From: Terrimonas sp.
GTDB lineage: Bacteria > Bacteroidota > Bacteroidia > Chitinophagales > Chitinophagaceae
Length of the DNA: 40,572 bases
NCBI GenBank assembly: GCA_016125075.1
Contig: WGMO01000028.1
Coordinates: 1 to 40,572, forward strand
Direction of reading: 5' to 3'
Both the position numbers and the translations under genes were made by a program. The notes beneath the pieces are model-generated. The model saw nothing but the letters and a program-made list of their open reading frames with translations, made no database searches and was not told the DNA's origin. This document shows, piece by piece, positions 1-7,699 of the stretch. Each line of letters starts with the position of its first letter. The first letter of the stretch is position 1.

Positions 1-70
1 CATCCTTACCGGCTTCATATGCCTTCAAGGCGCCAGTAATCTGTGTTTCGGTAAATCTTGATTTTTTCAT
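1..70 (-). CDS. IS3-family transposase OrfA (partial)
   Basis: The first 23 codons of a minus-strand gene are visible, starting with ATG at 68-70 and running off the left edge. They read MKKSRFTETQITGALKAYEA followed by GKD. This is the recognisable N-terminus of the OrfA helix-turn-helix subunit of IS3-family transposases, which recognises the element ends; the DDE catalytic part (OrfB) would lie further left. Intactness of the element cannot be judged. Confidence 0.75.
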   Translation of the reverse strand, partial: MKKSRFTETQITGALKAYEAGKD

Positions 71-140
71 GTTACTACTGTATTTAAATTTAAACAAAAT
101 TGTCTAATTTAATACTGTAGGATTTTTGGGGGTACTTACA
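1..140 (-). mobile_element. End of an IS3-family insertion sequence
   Basis: The window opens inside an insertion sequence transcribed leftwards. Read on the minus strand, the outer end begins TGTAAGTACCCCCAAAAATC (to position 140), followed by an AT-rich leader and the start of OrfA at position 70. IS3-family ends characteristically begin TG and finish CA, which fits. Only one end lies in the window, so neither the partner inverted repeat nor the target-site duplication can be confirmed. The flanking sequence from 141 onward appears to be the target. Confidence 0.7.
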
Positions 141-195
141 CGGGCTGGACGTTCAATGAATTCCCTGCCTTCGCAAATACTCGAACGTTACCGGG
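141..195 (+). other. Possible attC-like 3' half-site upstream of mcrBC
   Basis: Between the IS end and the McrB gene is a segment with short inverted arms ACGTTC (149-154) and GAACGT (183-188), followed by GTTACCGGG (187-195). The last motif is the exact reverse complement of CCCGGTAAC at 2976-2984, at the far end of the McrBC pair. This resembles the R'/R'' box geometry of integron cassette recombination sites, with the left part lost to the IS insertion. The assignment is inference; no integrase is in the window. Confidence 0.3.
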
Positions 196-224
196 CATTG
201 TAAAACGACATTCAAACAAAGAAA

Positions 225-1613
225 ATGAGTATAGAAAACATTAGACAATTCATAAAAGAAAAAGCGGAACAATTCGGTGCCAAGACAGACAACGAATTCA
301 ACAAACCATATGTTGAACGAAACAACACCGGACAGGAAGCACTTAAAGACAACGGAGCTTATTTTGGCTTTATACATCCAGAGGAAGAAGCGTCCGGACC
401 TTTTCACGACTTTTCATTAACCATTTTCCCGAATGACCAAGATAAACCTTGGCTTGTATGTCTTGGAATTGGTTCTAGTGGTTTCAAAAACGACTACGAA
501 CTTGCAACCTATCCAGGACTTAGAAGGTTATTCTCGAAACTAACGGACGAAAGAGGCTTTTGTAAATCTGACTTTTCAGACATAGAAACAAGTTTGCCAA
601 AATCAATCACTGGTAGTCTGGACTTACAGCATAAAAAAAACACGATTAAAACATACACTAAAGTTTTACCGACTTGCCAAATAGTTGACGACCCTGAAAG
701 CGAAGAAGGAAAACATCTTATTGCAGCCTTTGTCGCAGGTTATGCAAAACTTCGAGACTGGCCTTCCAATAAAGACCACAGAAAAGCAGTTTCAGAAGCT
801 TTAGAGCCATTTTTAAAGTCAGAAACCATTGATGAAGTAGAAGAAGTAAAACACCTCTTAAACGAAAGAAAGTACATAGTTCTTCAAGGACCTCCAGGAA
901 CTGGTAAAACAAGAACCGCAAAAAGTGTTGCAGACAAAATTGGAGCAAATACCTTCTTCACTCAATTTCACGCAGAAACAACTTACTCCGATTTTATTTA
1001 CGGTATCAGACCTGACACAGAAAACGAAGAACTGAGATACAAAGAAATTTTAGGTAGCTTCTTGGAGGCCTTAAAATATGCCTTTGAAAATAACAAAGAA
1101 AAAGTCATCTTAATCATTGACGAAATAAACAGAGCTAATCTCTCCAATGTATTGGGACCTATTTTTTATCTATTTGAACATAAAATGGATGTTTCGAATA
1201 TTGAAATTGAGATTGCACCGAATTTCAAGATAAATAAATTGCCTGACAACTTTTCTGTGATTGCCACGATGAACACAGCCGACAGAAGTTTGGCCGTTGT
1301 TGACTTTGCTCTTAGAAGACGCTTTGCTTGGTATACACTCAAGCCCAAAGCAATAAATTCGAAACAGTTTTTTAACGTAGACTTTAGCAGAATACAAGAA
1401 ATATTTGACTGGTATGCATCAAGTACTGAACTAAATCTGCAACCTGGACAAGGCTATTTTATTGCAGACACCGAAGAGGAAATGAAAAATCGTATTCGTT
1501 ATGAAATATTCCCTTTGATAAAAGAATATCTTCAAGAAGGACTTTTGAGAAATGCTAAAGAAGAGTTTAATAATTATTTCTCAACCAGAATAAATCTTTC
1601 TCTTTTCGAATGA
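225..1613 (+). CDS. mcrB: McrB-like AAA+ GTPase subunit of an McrBC restriction system
   Basis: 462 aa. McrB proteins are AAA+ motors that hydrolyse GTP and translocate DNA after recognising modified sites, then activate the McrC nuclease. The Walker A motif GPPGTGKT is at residues 222-229, Walker B IIDEINRAN around 297-305, and the family signature MNTADRS at 349-355 followed by an arginine-rich ALRRRF. The first ~200 residues should hold the DNA- or modification-recognition domain, and I do not recognise a known fold there. The stop overlaps the start of the McrC gene by 4 bp (ATGA), indicating translational coupling. No methyltransferase is adjacent, as expected for a modification-dependent system. 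The gene is visibly more AT-rich than the housekeeping genes to the right, and with the IS beside it this suggests acquisition by transfer. Confidence 0.88.
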   Translation: MSIENIRQFIKEKAEQFGAKTDNEFNKPYVERNNTGQEALKDNGAYFGFIHPEEEASGPFHDFSLTIFPNDQDKPWLVCLGIGSSGFKNDYELATYPGLRRLFSKLTDERGFCKSDFSDIETSLPKSITGSLDLQHKKNTIKTYTKVLPTCQIVDDPESEEGKHLIAAFVAGYAKLRDWPSNKDHRKAVSEALEPFLKSETIDEVEEVKHLLNERKYIVLQGPPGTGKTRTAKSVADKIGANTFFTQFHAETTYSDFIYGIRPDTENEELRYKEILGSFLEALKYAFENNKEKVILIIDEINRANLSNVLGPIFYLFEHKMDVSNIEIEIAPNFKINKLPDNFSVIATMNTADRSLAVVDFALRRRFAWYTLKPKAINSKQFFNVDFSRIQEIFDWYASSTELNLQPGQGYFIADTEEEMKNRIRYEIFPLIKEYLQEGLLRNAKEEFNNYFSTRINLSLFE

Positions 1614-2983
1614 CAAAACCAATGGATGTTTTTTGCGAAATTCCTTGCCTGACTGAACAATCAAAACAGTTGGGTGGAGTTGCTTTGCAAAAAAAGTGGT
1701 TCAAGTCAGCAGACAAAAGAATTATCGGGCAATACCTCCAGAAATTCATTGATTACAATTCTGAGCAATTTAAATTTCTTGGTGTTCAACCATACATCAT
1801 AGGTTCAGACCAAAGCACTGCACTTGCATTTCGTTCATCTGGCTTCATTGGCACTATTCCTTTGAGGGCTTCTGACACCGGAAAGCAAATCGGTGATTTT
1901 GTAGTTATGCCTCGGTTTACCGGGCGTGATAGATTTGAGGACTATATTGAAATTCTCAACCTACTGGGTTCTGAAATAAGTCCAGTGGTAATTGATAGTT
2001 TACCATTAGCATCTGGTAAGAATTTCAGGCCACCACTGTATTTGGAGGCTGTGAAATTTATAGCAGCTCTTGAAAAACTGACAATGAGACCGTGGAGAAA
2101 GTTTGACAATATTGAAAAGGTATCAAGTCAACCTACTGGTCAAATCAATTGGACAAAATATATAAACAACGAATTCAAAGTAGAAAACAGGTTAAAATTT
2201 CCAGCAAGAACAAATGTACTGAGCGAATTTCATCCTGAATATTCTGAAATTAGATATGTCTTTGACATTTGTAAAAGTGAATTACTTTCAGCCAATACAC
2301 CGCAGAGAATTAAGAATATATTGCGAACCAAATTGAGTTTCCTTGAAGAACGATTATATCATCATAAACCAAAGGCAACCAATAAAATCATAATCCGATT
2401 TTCCGATATTCCAACTGTGAAAGCCTGCAAAGAACAGGCTAATAGAATTTTAAATTTTAACCTTGTAGACAGCACAGCTTGGCGGGTGGACTTTTCAGAT
2501 GTATTTGAAAAATTCATTCAGCATATTTTTAAGGAAGCTGCAAAAGAAACTGGTGGACGACTTTATTCAAACTTTAAGTTTCATTCTAGGACTTCGAAGC
2601 ATTACTCCTGGGAACTGAAACATATCGAGCCAGACGCAATTTTTCAGAAAGAGAATGTCCTGGTATTTATAGACGCCAAGTACAAATCTAATCTATACAA
2701 CAAGTTCGACCAAAGTGAAGTACTGAAAGATGACCACAGACACGACTTACATCAAATAATGGCTTACTCATCGTTCAGTAAGACAGATTTTAAATTTGGC
2801 TTTCTGTGTTACCCATCGGACCAAATAGAATTAAAAAGCATTCAATATAAAAACGGAATAAATGAAGCGACAAATACAATATTTATTTTAGGAGTACCTT
2901 TAAAGAAGGATAGTATCAACGAGACAAAACGACTTTTGACAAATGAACTTAACGAAATTGAAAGAAGAACAACGACCCGGTAA
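1610..2983 (+). CDS. mcrC: McrC-like nuclease subunit of an McrBC restriction system
   Basis: 457 aa. McrC binds the McrB hexamer, stimulates its GTPase and carries the PD-(D/E)xK nuclease that cuts the DNA. The catalytic motif is visible as PD at residues 341-342 (in IEPDAIF) and D355-A-K357 (in VFIDAKYK), separated by one beta hairpin, in the usual place near the C-terminus. It is about 100 residues longer than the ~350-aa E. coli protein, mostly in the N-terminal and central part. The ATG lies inside the end of mcrB, so the two form an operon. The stop codon falls within the CCCGGTAAC motif at 2976-2984. The downstream sequence passes at once into a hairpin repeat array. Confidence 0.85.
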   Translation: MTKPMDVFCEIPCLTEQSKQLGGVALQKKWFKSADKRIIGQYLQKFIDYNSEQFKFLGVQPYIIGSDQSTALAFRSSGFIGTIPLRASDTGKQIGDFVVMPRFTGRDRFEDYIEILNLLGSEISPVVIDSLPLASGKNFRPPLYLEAVKFIAALEKLTMRPWRKFDNIEKVSSQPTGQINWTKYINNEFKVENRLKFPARTNVLSEFHPEYSEIRYVFDICKSELLSANTPQRIKNILRTKLSFLEERLYHHKPKATNKIIIRFSDIPTVKACKEQANRILNFNLVDSTAWRVDFSDVFEKFIQHIFKEAAKETGGRLYSNFKFHSRTSKHYSWELKHIEPDAIFQKENVLVFIDAKYKSNLYNKFDQSEVLKDDHRHDLHQIMAYSSFSKTDFKFGFLCYPSDQIELKSIQYKNGINEATNTIFILGVPLKKDSINETKRLLTNELNEIERRTTTR

Positions 2984-3010
2984 CATGCGTTTGGCGTCAT
3001 GCGGGGTGAA
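2976..3010 (+). other. Possible attC-like 5' half-site at the end of mcrC
   Basis: CCCGGTAAC (2976-2984) overlaps the mcrC stop codon and is followed by ATGCGTTTGGCGTCATGCGG. It is the perfect reverse complement of GTTACCGGG at 187-195. The arrangement resembles the left half of an integron attC site (R'' box followed by an L''-like segment). No complementary right half is visible in the next few hundred bases, so a complete site is not shown. Confidence 0.3.
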
Positions 3011-3047
3011 GTGCTTAAATTCAAGTTCAGTTTTTCAATTGGGCTTG

Positions 3048-3305
3048 TTTCGAATACATCTGAAAGTTGGAGGAGACTCGTCGGGGAAGCGTAACGACGA
3101 ATCCCTCCTGGTGTTCCTTGTTTCGAATACATTTGAAAGTTGGAGGAGACTCGTCGGGGAAGCGTAACGACGAGTCCTGCTGTTCCTTGTTACGAATACG
3201 TCTGAGTGATGGAGGAGACTCGTCAGGGAAGCGAAGCGACGAGTCCCTCCTGGTGTCCCTTGTTACGAATACATCTGAAAGTTGGAGGAGACTCGTTGGG
3301 GAAGA
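3048..3305. repeat. Hairpin repeat array, variant A (three full cores)
   Basis: Direct repeats of about 70-75 bp, each starting near TTTCGAATACATCTGAAAG or TTACGAATACATCTGAAAG. The cores at 3095-3156, 3168-3225 and 3237-3298 start with CGACGAGTC or a one-base variant and end with GACTCGTCG or a variant, so each has inverted ends. The linker between adjacent cores forms a tight stem-loop of GGAGGAGACTCGTCG and CGACGAGTCCCTCC arms around GGGAAGCGTAA. Short open frames across the array are low-complexity consequences of the repeat and are not called as genes. Confidence 0.8.
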
Positions 3306-3334
3306 ACTTAACTATATTTACCATAAAATAAAAT

Positions 3335-3709
3335 ATGACCTCTTCAAAAAAGTCCTTATTAATCCTGGTGGCAGGCCCTTATCGTTCCGGTACCCATGAC
3401 GACCCGCAGCTGATCGCCGCCAATGTAAAAGCGATGACCGACATGGCTTTGGAATTGTACCGGATGGGCCATATGCCAGTACTGGGCGAATGGTTTGCAC
3501 TGCCCCTGATCGAAGCAGCAGGGTCAAAACAGGTTGGCGACGCCATCTTCAATGAAATTTTTCATCCCATTGCCGTACAACTTATCGACCATTGTGATGC
3601 CGTGCTGAGGATCGGCGGAGCATCTTCCGGTGCCGATGAAATGGTTAATACCGGAAAACATAAAGGAAAAATCATTTTTCTTCACCCCTTGGAAATACCC
3701 ACTATCTGA
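3335..3709 (+). CDS. DUF4406 family protein (nucleoside deoxyribosyltransferase-like fold)
   Basis: 124 aa. The N-terminus has the pattern LLILVAGPYRSGTHDDPQLI and the middle MGHMPVLGEWFALPL. Near the C-terminus is the segment CDAVLRIGGASSGADEMV. This is the look of the DUF4406 family, small Rossmann-like proteins related to nucleoside 2-deoxyribosyltransferases. The substrate is unknown and catalysis has not been established for the family in general. The start ATG follows a short AT-rich leader about 30 bp past the hairpin array, and another repeat array begins about 35 bp after the stop, so the gene is an island between repeats. Nucleotide-processing is inference from fold only. Confidence 0.7.
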   Translation: MTSSKKSLLILVAGPYRSGTHDDPQLIAANVKAMTDMALELYRMGHMPVLGEWFALPLIEAAGSKQVGDAIFNEIFHPIAVQLIDHCDAVLRIGGASSGADEMVNTGKHKGKIIFLHPLEIPTI

Positions 3710-3743
3710 CAATCATCGATCCTCCGTCAGCGATATCTCCCCA

Positions 3744-4262
3744 AATTAAATAGGATTCCGCTTCCCCCTAGCGGGTACTCACTTTGTTTTAAAAGATTGA
3801 ATGTAGACCTGGTTTGGGCGGGAAACAGCAACAAGGGCGTAAAAAGTGGCGACGAGTCCCTCCTGGTTTCCTTATTTCGAATGCATCTGAATGACAGAGG
3901 AGACTCGTCGGGGAAGAATTAAATAGGATTCCGCTTCCCACTAGTTGGTACTCCCTGTGTTTTAACAGATTGAATGTAGACCTGGTTTGGGCAGGAAACA
4001 GCAACAAGGTCGTAAAAAGTGGCGACGAGTCCCTCCTGGTTTGCTTATTTCGAATGCATCTGAATGACAGAGGAGACTCGTCGGGGAAGAATTAAATAGG
4101 ATTCCGCTTCCCACTAGTTGGTACTCCCTGTGTTTTAATAGATTGAATGTAGACCTGGTTTGGGCGGGAAACAGCAACAAGGGCGTAAAAAGTGGCGACG
4201 AGTCCCTCCTGGTTTCCTTATTTCGAATGCATCTGAATGACAGAGGAGACTCGTCGGGGAAG
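3744..4262. repeat. Three tandem 173-bp repeats (hairpin family, variant B)
   Basis: Three head-to-tail units of exactly 173 bp (3744-3916, 3917-4089, 4090-4262), nearly identical. Each begins AATTAAATAGGATTCCGCTT, continues through TTGAATGTAGACCTGGTTTG, and ends with the same core seen at 3048-3305. The cores, with CGACGAGTC at the left and GACTCGTCG at the right, are 3850-3910, 4023-4083 and 4196-4256. The near identity of the units implies recent amplification. The repeats have no unique spacers, so this is not a CRISPR array. The first unit differs most (CCCCCTAGCGGG where the others have CCCACTAGTTGG). Confidence 0.9.
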
Positions 4263-4263
4263 A

Positions 4264-4484
4264 AACAGCTAAAAAGAACCGGTTGGGAAAACCTAAAGGA
4301 CCAGCTCTACCGAAGCACGGATGCCCTGATCGCCCAATTCGACAATAAGGATGATAGCTACCTGGAAACCCCTTTCGCAGATACCGGCTATAATTTCCAT
4401 TACCTGATCGAAGTTATCCTGCAGCACGACTTATACCATTTAGGACAGATTGGAATCACCCTCAAACTGCTGAACAGCCCCTGA
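4264..4484 (+). pseudogene. DinB-like protein, C-terminal remnant
   Basis: About 72 codons remain open after the last 173-bp repeat. They read WENLKDQLYRSTDALIAQFD, then a linker, then YNFHYLIEVILQHDLYHLGQ and IGITLKLL. The HDLYHLGQI segment is the conserved last helix of DinB/YfiT-like four-helix metal-binding proteins, whose second histidine is a metal ligand. Intact members are about 150-170 aa, so roughly the first half is missing. The reading frame continues upstream into repeat sequence without a plausible start. The simplest reading is that repeat insertion or recombination removed the 5' half. An intact start in the repeat-derived frame (about 113 aa) is possible but unlikely to be functional. 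Confidence 0.65.
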
Positions 4485-4525
4485 AGGGTTTGGACGGGGT
4501 TTTGATATTTACTTAGGCATCCCTG

Positions 4526-5737
4526 TTATGGGTTGGGCGCACCTTCCTTTTCTTTGTCAAGCGCTTTGGCGAGGGTATTGAGGAAACGGGCCGAAATAGC
4601 ATGCCGTTCATTGCTCTCGGCTTCTGGCCAGGCGCTGCTAACGACCACCACCAGCTTCCGGGCGGGATCGACATGGATCATCTGGCCATGGATCCCCAAT
4701 GCATCGAAAGTGTTTTCACTTAATATCCACCACTGATACCCATAGCCCCCTCCCGGCCAGAGCGGTACCTGGGCACGGGTGGCTTCCCGGAACCAGCCTT
4801 CGGGCACAATGGATGCTCCGTTGATGCGCCCGTCCTCCAGCACAAATTGCCCGAAGCGGGCATAATCACGAAGCCTTGCCTGTAAACAGCAACCGGCCAG
4901 TTCATGACGGGTGCGGTCTAATATCCAGCTGGCATGCTGTTCCATCCCATAAGGGGCCCATATCTTCGAAGAAAGATAACTGGAAAGGCTTTGCCCGGTC
5001 GCGGAACTGACCAATACCCCCAGCAGATCCGTTTCCCCGGTCTTATACACCCATTTTTTGCCGGGCTCGGCCTCGGCGGGCAAACGGCGCATATAGCTGA
5101 CCGTTGCATCAACACCAGGATCGACAGGGTCCCGGTAAAAGCGGGCAATATCCGAATTCGGGTCGTCATAATTTTCGTTCCACTTTACCCCGGAAGTCAT
5201 AGTCAGCAGCTGATGGACCGACACCTTATCATAGGCGCTGCCTTTCAGATCGGGGATATAGTCGGTCACCTTATCGTCGACCGATTTGATATAACCGTCT
5301 TTGATCGCCGCCCCCACAAGGGTGCTGGTCACCGACTTAGCCACAGACTGTGAAGTCCATTGCCCGGTATCGCTGAGCCCCAGCGCATAGCGCTCCAGCC
5401 GGATCTTTCCATCCTGCAGGACCAGGAGCCCCGCCACCTTCTGGCTGGTTATATATTCTTCCAACGCTTTTTCTTTCTCTCCACCCCTGCTGAAAGCAGG
5501 AATGGGTTTCCCTTGCGGCAACACATGCAGTTGATCCCCGTTTGGGACTTCCCGGGCCGTAAAGACTTTGTCAAAATGCAAAAAACCAAGCTCCCTTTCT
5601 TCCTGGTTCCATTGAAATGCGTTTTTGGAAAGGGAGTCCGGGTTGGTGATGCGCTGCGCCAGCGAATGGGAAGCGGGGATCATTAATAAAGTTAACAGCG
5701 CAATGGATAAAATGGAAGATGAAGAATTTTTACACAT
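4526..5737 (-). CDS. Secreted class C beta-lactamase-fold serine hydrolase
   Basis: 403 aa with a Sec signal peptide (residues 1-28, cleavage after SHSLAQ is plausible). The nucleophile motif is S131-V-A-K134, and the second motif is Y231-K-T. The C-terminal part has GYGYQWWI and H350-G-Q, the place of the third active-site element. This is the layout of the penicillin-binding-protein-like esterase/amidase family that includes NylB-type 6-aminohexanoate-dimer hydrolases and many secreted serine hydrolases. The natural substrate cannot be read from the sequence; a beta-lactamase or peptidase role is not implied. It stands alone between two repeat-containing intergenic stretches. Confidence 0.85.
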   Translation of the reverse strand: MCKNSSSSILSIALLTLLMIPASHSLAQRITNPDSLSKNAFQWNQEERELGFLHFDKVFTAREVPNGDQLHVLPQGKPIPAFSRGGEKEKALEEYITSQKVAGLLVLQDGKIRLERYALGLSDTGQWTSQSVAKSVTSTLVGAAIKDGYIKSVDDKVTDYIPDLKGSAYDKVSVHQLLTMTSGVKWNENYDDPNSDIARFYRDPVDPGVDATVSYMRRLPAEAEPGKKWVYKTGETDLLGVLVSSATGQSLSSYLSSKIWAPYGMEQHASWILDRTRHELAGCCLQARLRDYARFGQFVLEDGRINGASIVPEGWFREATRAQVPLWPGGGYGYQWWILSENTFDALGIHGQMIHVDPARKLVVVVSSAWPEAESNERHAISARFLNTLAKALDKEKEGAPNP

Positions 5738-6099
5738 GGCAATTTCCGGTTTTATTGCTTGCCTACGCGAACTGCCAAAATGCAGCCTACCCAGATCCGC
5801 AGATGATTGAATGGTATTGGATCAAAAATAAAAAAACAGGAACAGGAACTGGTCAAAATATTGATTTTTTTCGGGTGATAAGACACAAAATAAGATCAGG
5901 AAGGCGTACCAGCCTGAAAAAAATGGATGCAGCATCCACTCTTGTTGGTACTCCCAGTGTTTTAATAGATTGAATGTAGACCTGGTTTGGGCGGGAAACT
6001 GCAACATGGGCGTAAAAAGTGGCGACGAGTCCCTCCTGGTTTCCTTATTTCGAATGCATCTGAATGACAGAGGAGACTCGTCGGGGAAGAAAGAAGTTG
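5738..6099. repeat. Intergenic region with one dispersed copy of the 173-bp repeat
   Basis: 5738-5944 shows no gene I can support. From 5945 (TTGGTACTCCCAGTGTTTTA) to 6089 is a near-identical copy of the 173-bp unit lacking its first ~28 bases. Its core with inverted CGACGAGTC/GACTCGTCG ends is 6023-6083. The copy is over 1.6 kb from the tandem array, with the serine hydrolase between, so the element can be dispersed as well as tandem. Confidence 0.8.
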
Positions 6100-6168
6100 T
6101 TGGTACTCCCTGTGTTTTATGAAATTGCATGTCGGCCTGGTTTTGCCGGGAAATGCCAACCAAGGCGT
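6100..6168. repeat. Diverged half-copy of the repeat unit
   Basis: Directly after the 5945-6089 copy, TTGGTACTCCCTGTGTTTTA begins again, but the following part (ATTGCATGTCGGCCTGGTTT, then GCCGGGAAATGCCAACCAAG) is clearly diverged from the other units. The copy ends before the hairpin core. It shows that the upstream ~70-bp half of the 173-bp unit can exist without the CGACGAGTC core, so the unit is likely a composite of two elements. Confidence 0.6.
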
Positions 6169-6218
6169 GAACTTATCTCCGGTAAGCATTTTCTCCCGGC
6201 AATTCGATCTCCCTATCC

Positions 6219-6725
6219 CTATTTAACTTCTTCTGAGTGTTTGTCGGCGGTCAGTTTTGAATATGCAATTCGAACAGGTTTCCATTCCCCATTTATTTTT
6301 TGAAAAGTCCAGGTCTCCTTATATTTTTCTTCCACCTTTTTCTTTGGAAGTGAAAAAATCACTTCATTGGTCACACCCATTACAGCTAAATCGCAGCCAA
6401 AGTAAAAATGATAACCGGATAAATGTCTTGTTCTGGGATACCAGTCTCCCGCTTCATTTATTATACTAACCATTTCTGCCGTATTTGTCGTAATGCCATT
6501 ATTATGGATTATTTGAGTGGATGGAATGGTCAAACTTTCAATTTTTTGCAGATCCCGGTCGTCAAAGGCCCGAAAAAAGTCGGTTATGATCTTCACAATC
6601 TGAACAGAATCGGAATAGGTTGAATTTGTATTTCCAGTTAGTTCGCTTCTTGTGTCATTTTCCTTTTTCGCCGGATTAAGACATCCAAGAATTGATACCA
6701 TTACAAAGAGAAATATGTATTTCAT
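6219..6725 (-). CDS. Lipoprotein with an NTF2/SnoaL-like domain
   Basis: 168 aa when started at the ATG at 6725. This start gives a lipoprotein signal MKYIFLFVMVSILGC with the lipid-modified cysteine at residue 15; the open frame runs further upstream but adds an implausible N-terminus. The mature part reads QIVKIITDFFRAFDDRDLQK, then TIPSTQIIHNN, and ends with YKETWTFQKINGEWKPVRI. This pattern of an initial helix followed by a curved sheet is typical of SnoaL/DUF4440-like NTF2 folds. Such proteins bind small ligands or act as isomerases, and the role here is unknown. It probably sits on the inner leaflet of the outer membrane or on the cell surface. Confidence 0.7.
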   Translation of the reverse strand: MKYIFLFVMVSILGCLNPAKKENDTRSELTGNTNSTYSDSVQIVKIITDFFRAFDDRDLQKIESLTIPSTQIIHNNGITTNTAEMVSIINEAGDWYPRTRHLSGYHFYFGCDLAVMGVTNEVIFSLPKKKVEEKYKETWTFQKINGEWKPVRIAYSKLTADKHSEEVK

Positions 6726-6802
6726 TTTATTGTATAAATAAGGGTTATGTATGAACAATTTGCTGCGGACAAATGACCTGCGCAACAGCAAAAAGGAAAA
6801 GA

Positions 6803-7504
6803 TCAATAAAATGCCCCTGCATAGAACCTGGCAAAGGATAACCAGGCTGCGCTGTCCCTGACCTGCCAAAGTAAACTGCCCACCAGCAGCACGATGAATA
6901 CCACGAGAAAAGGTTTGTAATTCTTTTTCCTGTAAATATCATTCACCAGCAGGAAACCCACGAGGGCCAGGCCGGCAATATCGGTAATCGTTAGGGCTGT
7001 TCCAATGCCCATATCAAAACTGTGCATGAGCCCGCGGCCAAAACCGGGGCCAATGCCCAGGATACCGGTGGCGATCATATAGCGCATATGCGTGGCCGGT
7101 ATCTTTCTGTAGAACATGGCCAGTGCCCAAAATATAGCGAAGGACAGGAAGCCCCTGATATCAAGCACCATGGTCATGAAATTACCCTGTTCATAGGGGG
7201 TTCCGATTGACCGCCAGTAGGCTCCCTTTCCGATCAGGAAAAGATAAAGAATGACGAGCGGGCCCAGCACATAGGAAACCTTTCCGATAGTCCGGTGAAG
7301 CTTTGCCCGGCCGGTTTGGATCAGCAGGGGTTGTACGATCAGCAGGATCAGCCAGCACATCAGCAGGGCCCCGTGGATATGGATGGTGACAGTTTTGTCG
7401 ACAAAATTCGGGAACTCACTGGTATAAGTCTGATAGAACCCCCATTGTATACCGATCATGACCAGGATGACGAAGATGGCTGTATTGCGATACACTTTCA
7501 GCAT
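6803..7504 (-). CDS. Seven-helix membrane protein of unknown function
   Basis: 233 aa from the ATG at 7504 (MLKVYRNTAIFVILVMIGIQ). The open frame extends ~60 codons upstream, but the hydrophobic first helix starts just after this Met, so the longer form is rejected. About seven membrane helices are visible. Histidines occur in HIHGALLMCW (helix 2) and in a cytoplasmic-looking LHRTIG motif. These features are shared by a group of uncharacterised membrane proteins in Bacteroidota; the paired histidines would suit haem or metal binding, which is speculation. It is about 80 bp from the lipoprotein gene and may be co-transcribed with it. Confidence 0.6.
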   Translation of the reverse strand: MLKVYRNTAIFVILVMIGIQWGFYQTYTSEFPNFVDKTVTIHIHGALLMCWLILLIVQPLLIQTGRAKLHRTIGKVSYVLGPLVILYLFLIGKGAYWRSIGTPYEQGNFMTMVLDIRGFLSFAIFWALAMFYRKIPATHMRYMIATGILGIGPGFGRGLMHSFDMGIGTALTITDIAGLALVGFLLVNDIYRKKNYKPFLVVFIVLLVGSLLWQVRDSAAWLSFARFYAGAFY

Positions 7505-7699
7505 AGTTGGTTCGTTTTGGTATGTTGAAGATAAAGAAAATTGGTTATTTCGTTTCCAGCAATGTCTCCCGAAGGGGACGTTGCGTAAATTCATTTCAAG
7601 CGACGTCTTCAGCGGGTAATGATGGAAAGCATAATCGTTTTTATCCTTACCAAATCTCAAACTTTTCTTTGTAAATACGGATGTCAACGCTTCGCCCCA

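Noticed and set aside
2943-3399. Overlapping short open frames rich in SWRRLVGEA-type repeats
   Set aside because: They are translations of the hairpin repeats in several frames, have no plausible start and no protein-like composition.
3744-4262. Possible CRISPR array
   Set aside because: The whole 173-bp unit repeats with no variable spacers, and no cas genes are present.
4934-5353. 139-codon open frame antisense to the serine hydrolase
   Set aside because: It lies wholly opposite a gene with all family motifs; the antisense translation is arginine- and proline-rich with no recognisable features.
7505-7687. N-terminal extension of the seven-helix membrane protein
   Set aside because: The extra ~60 residues are not membrane-like and precede a Met that starts a typical first helix.
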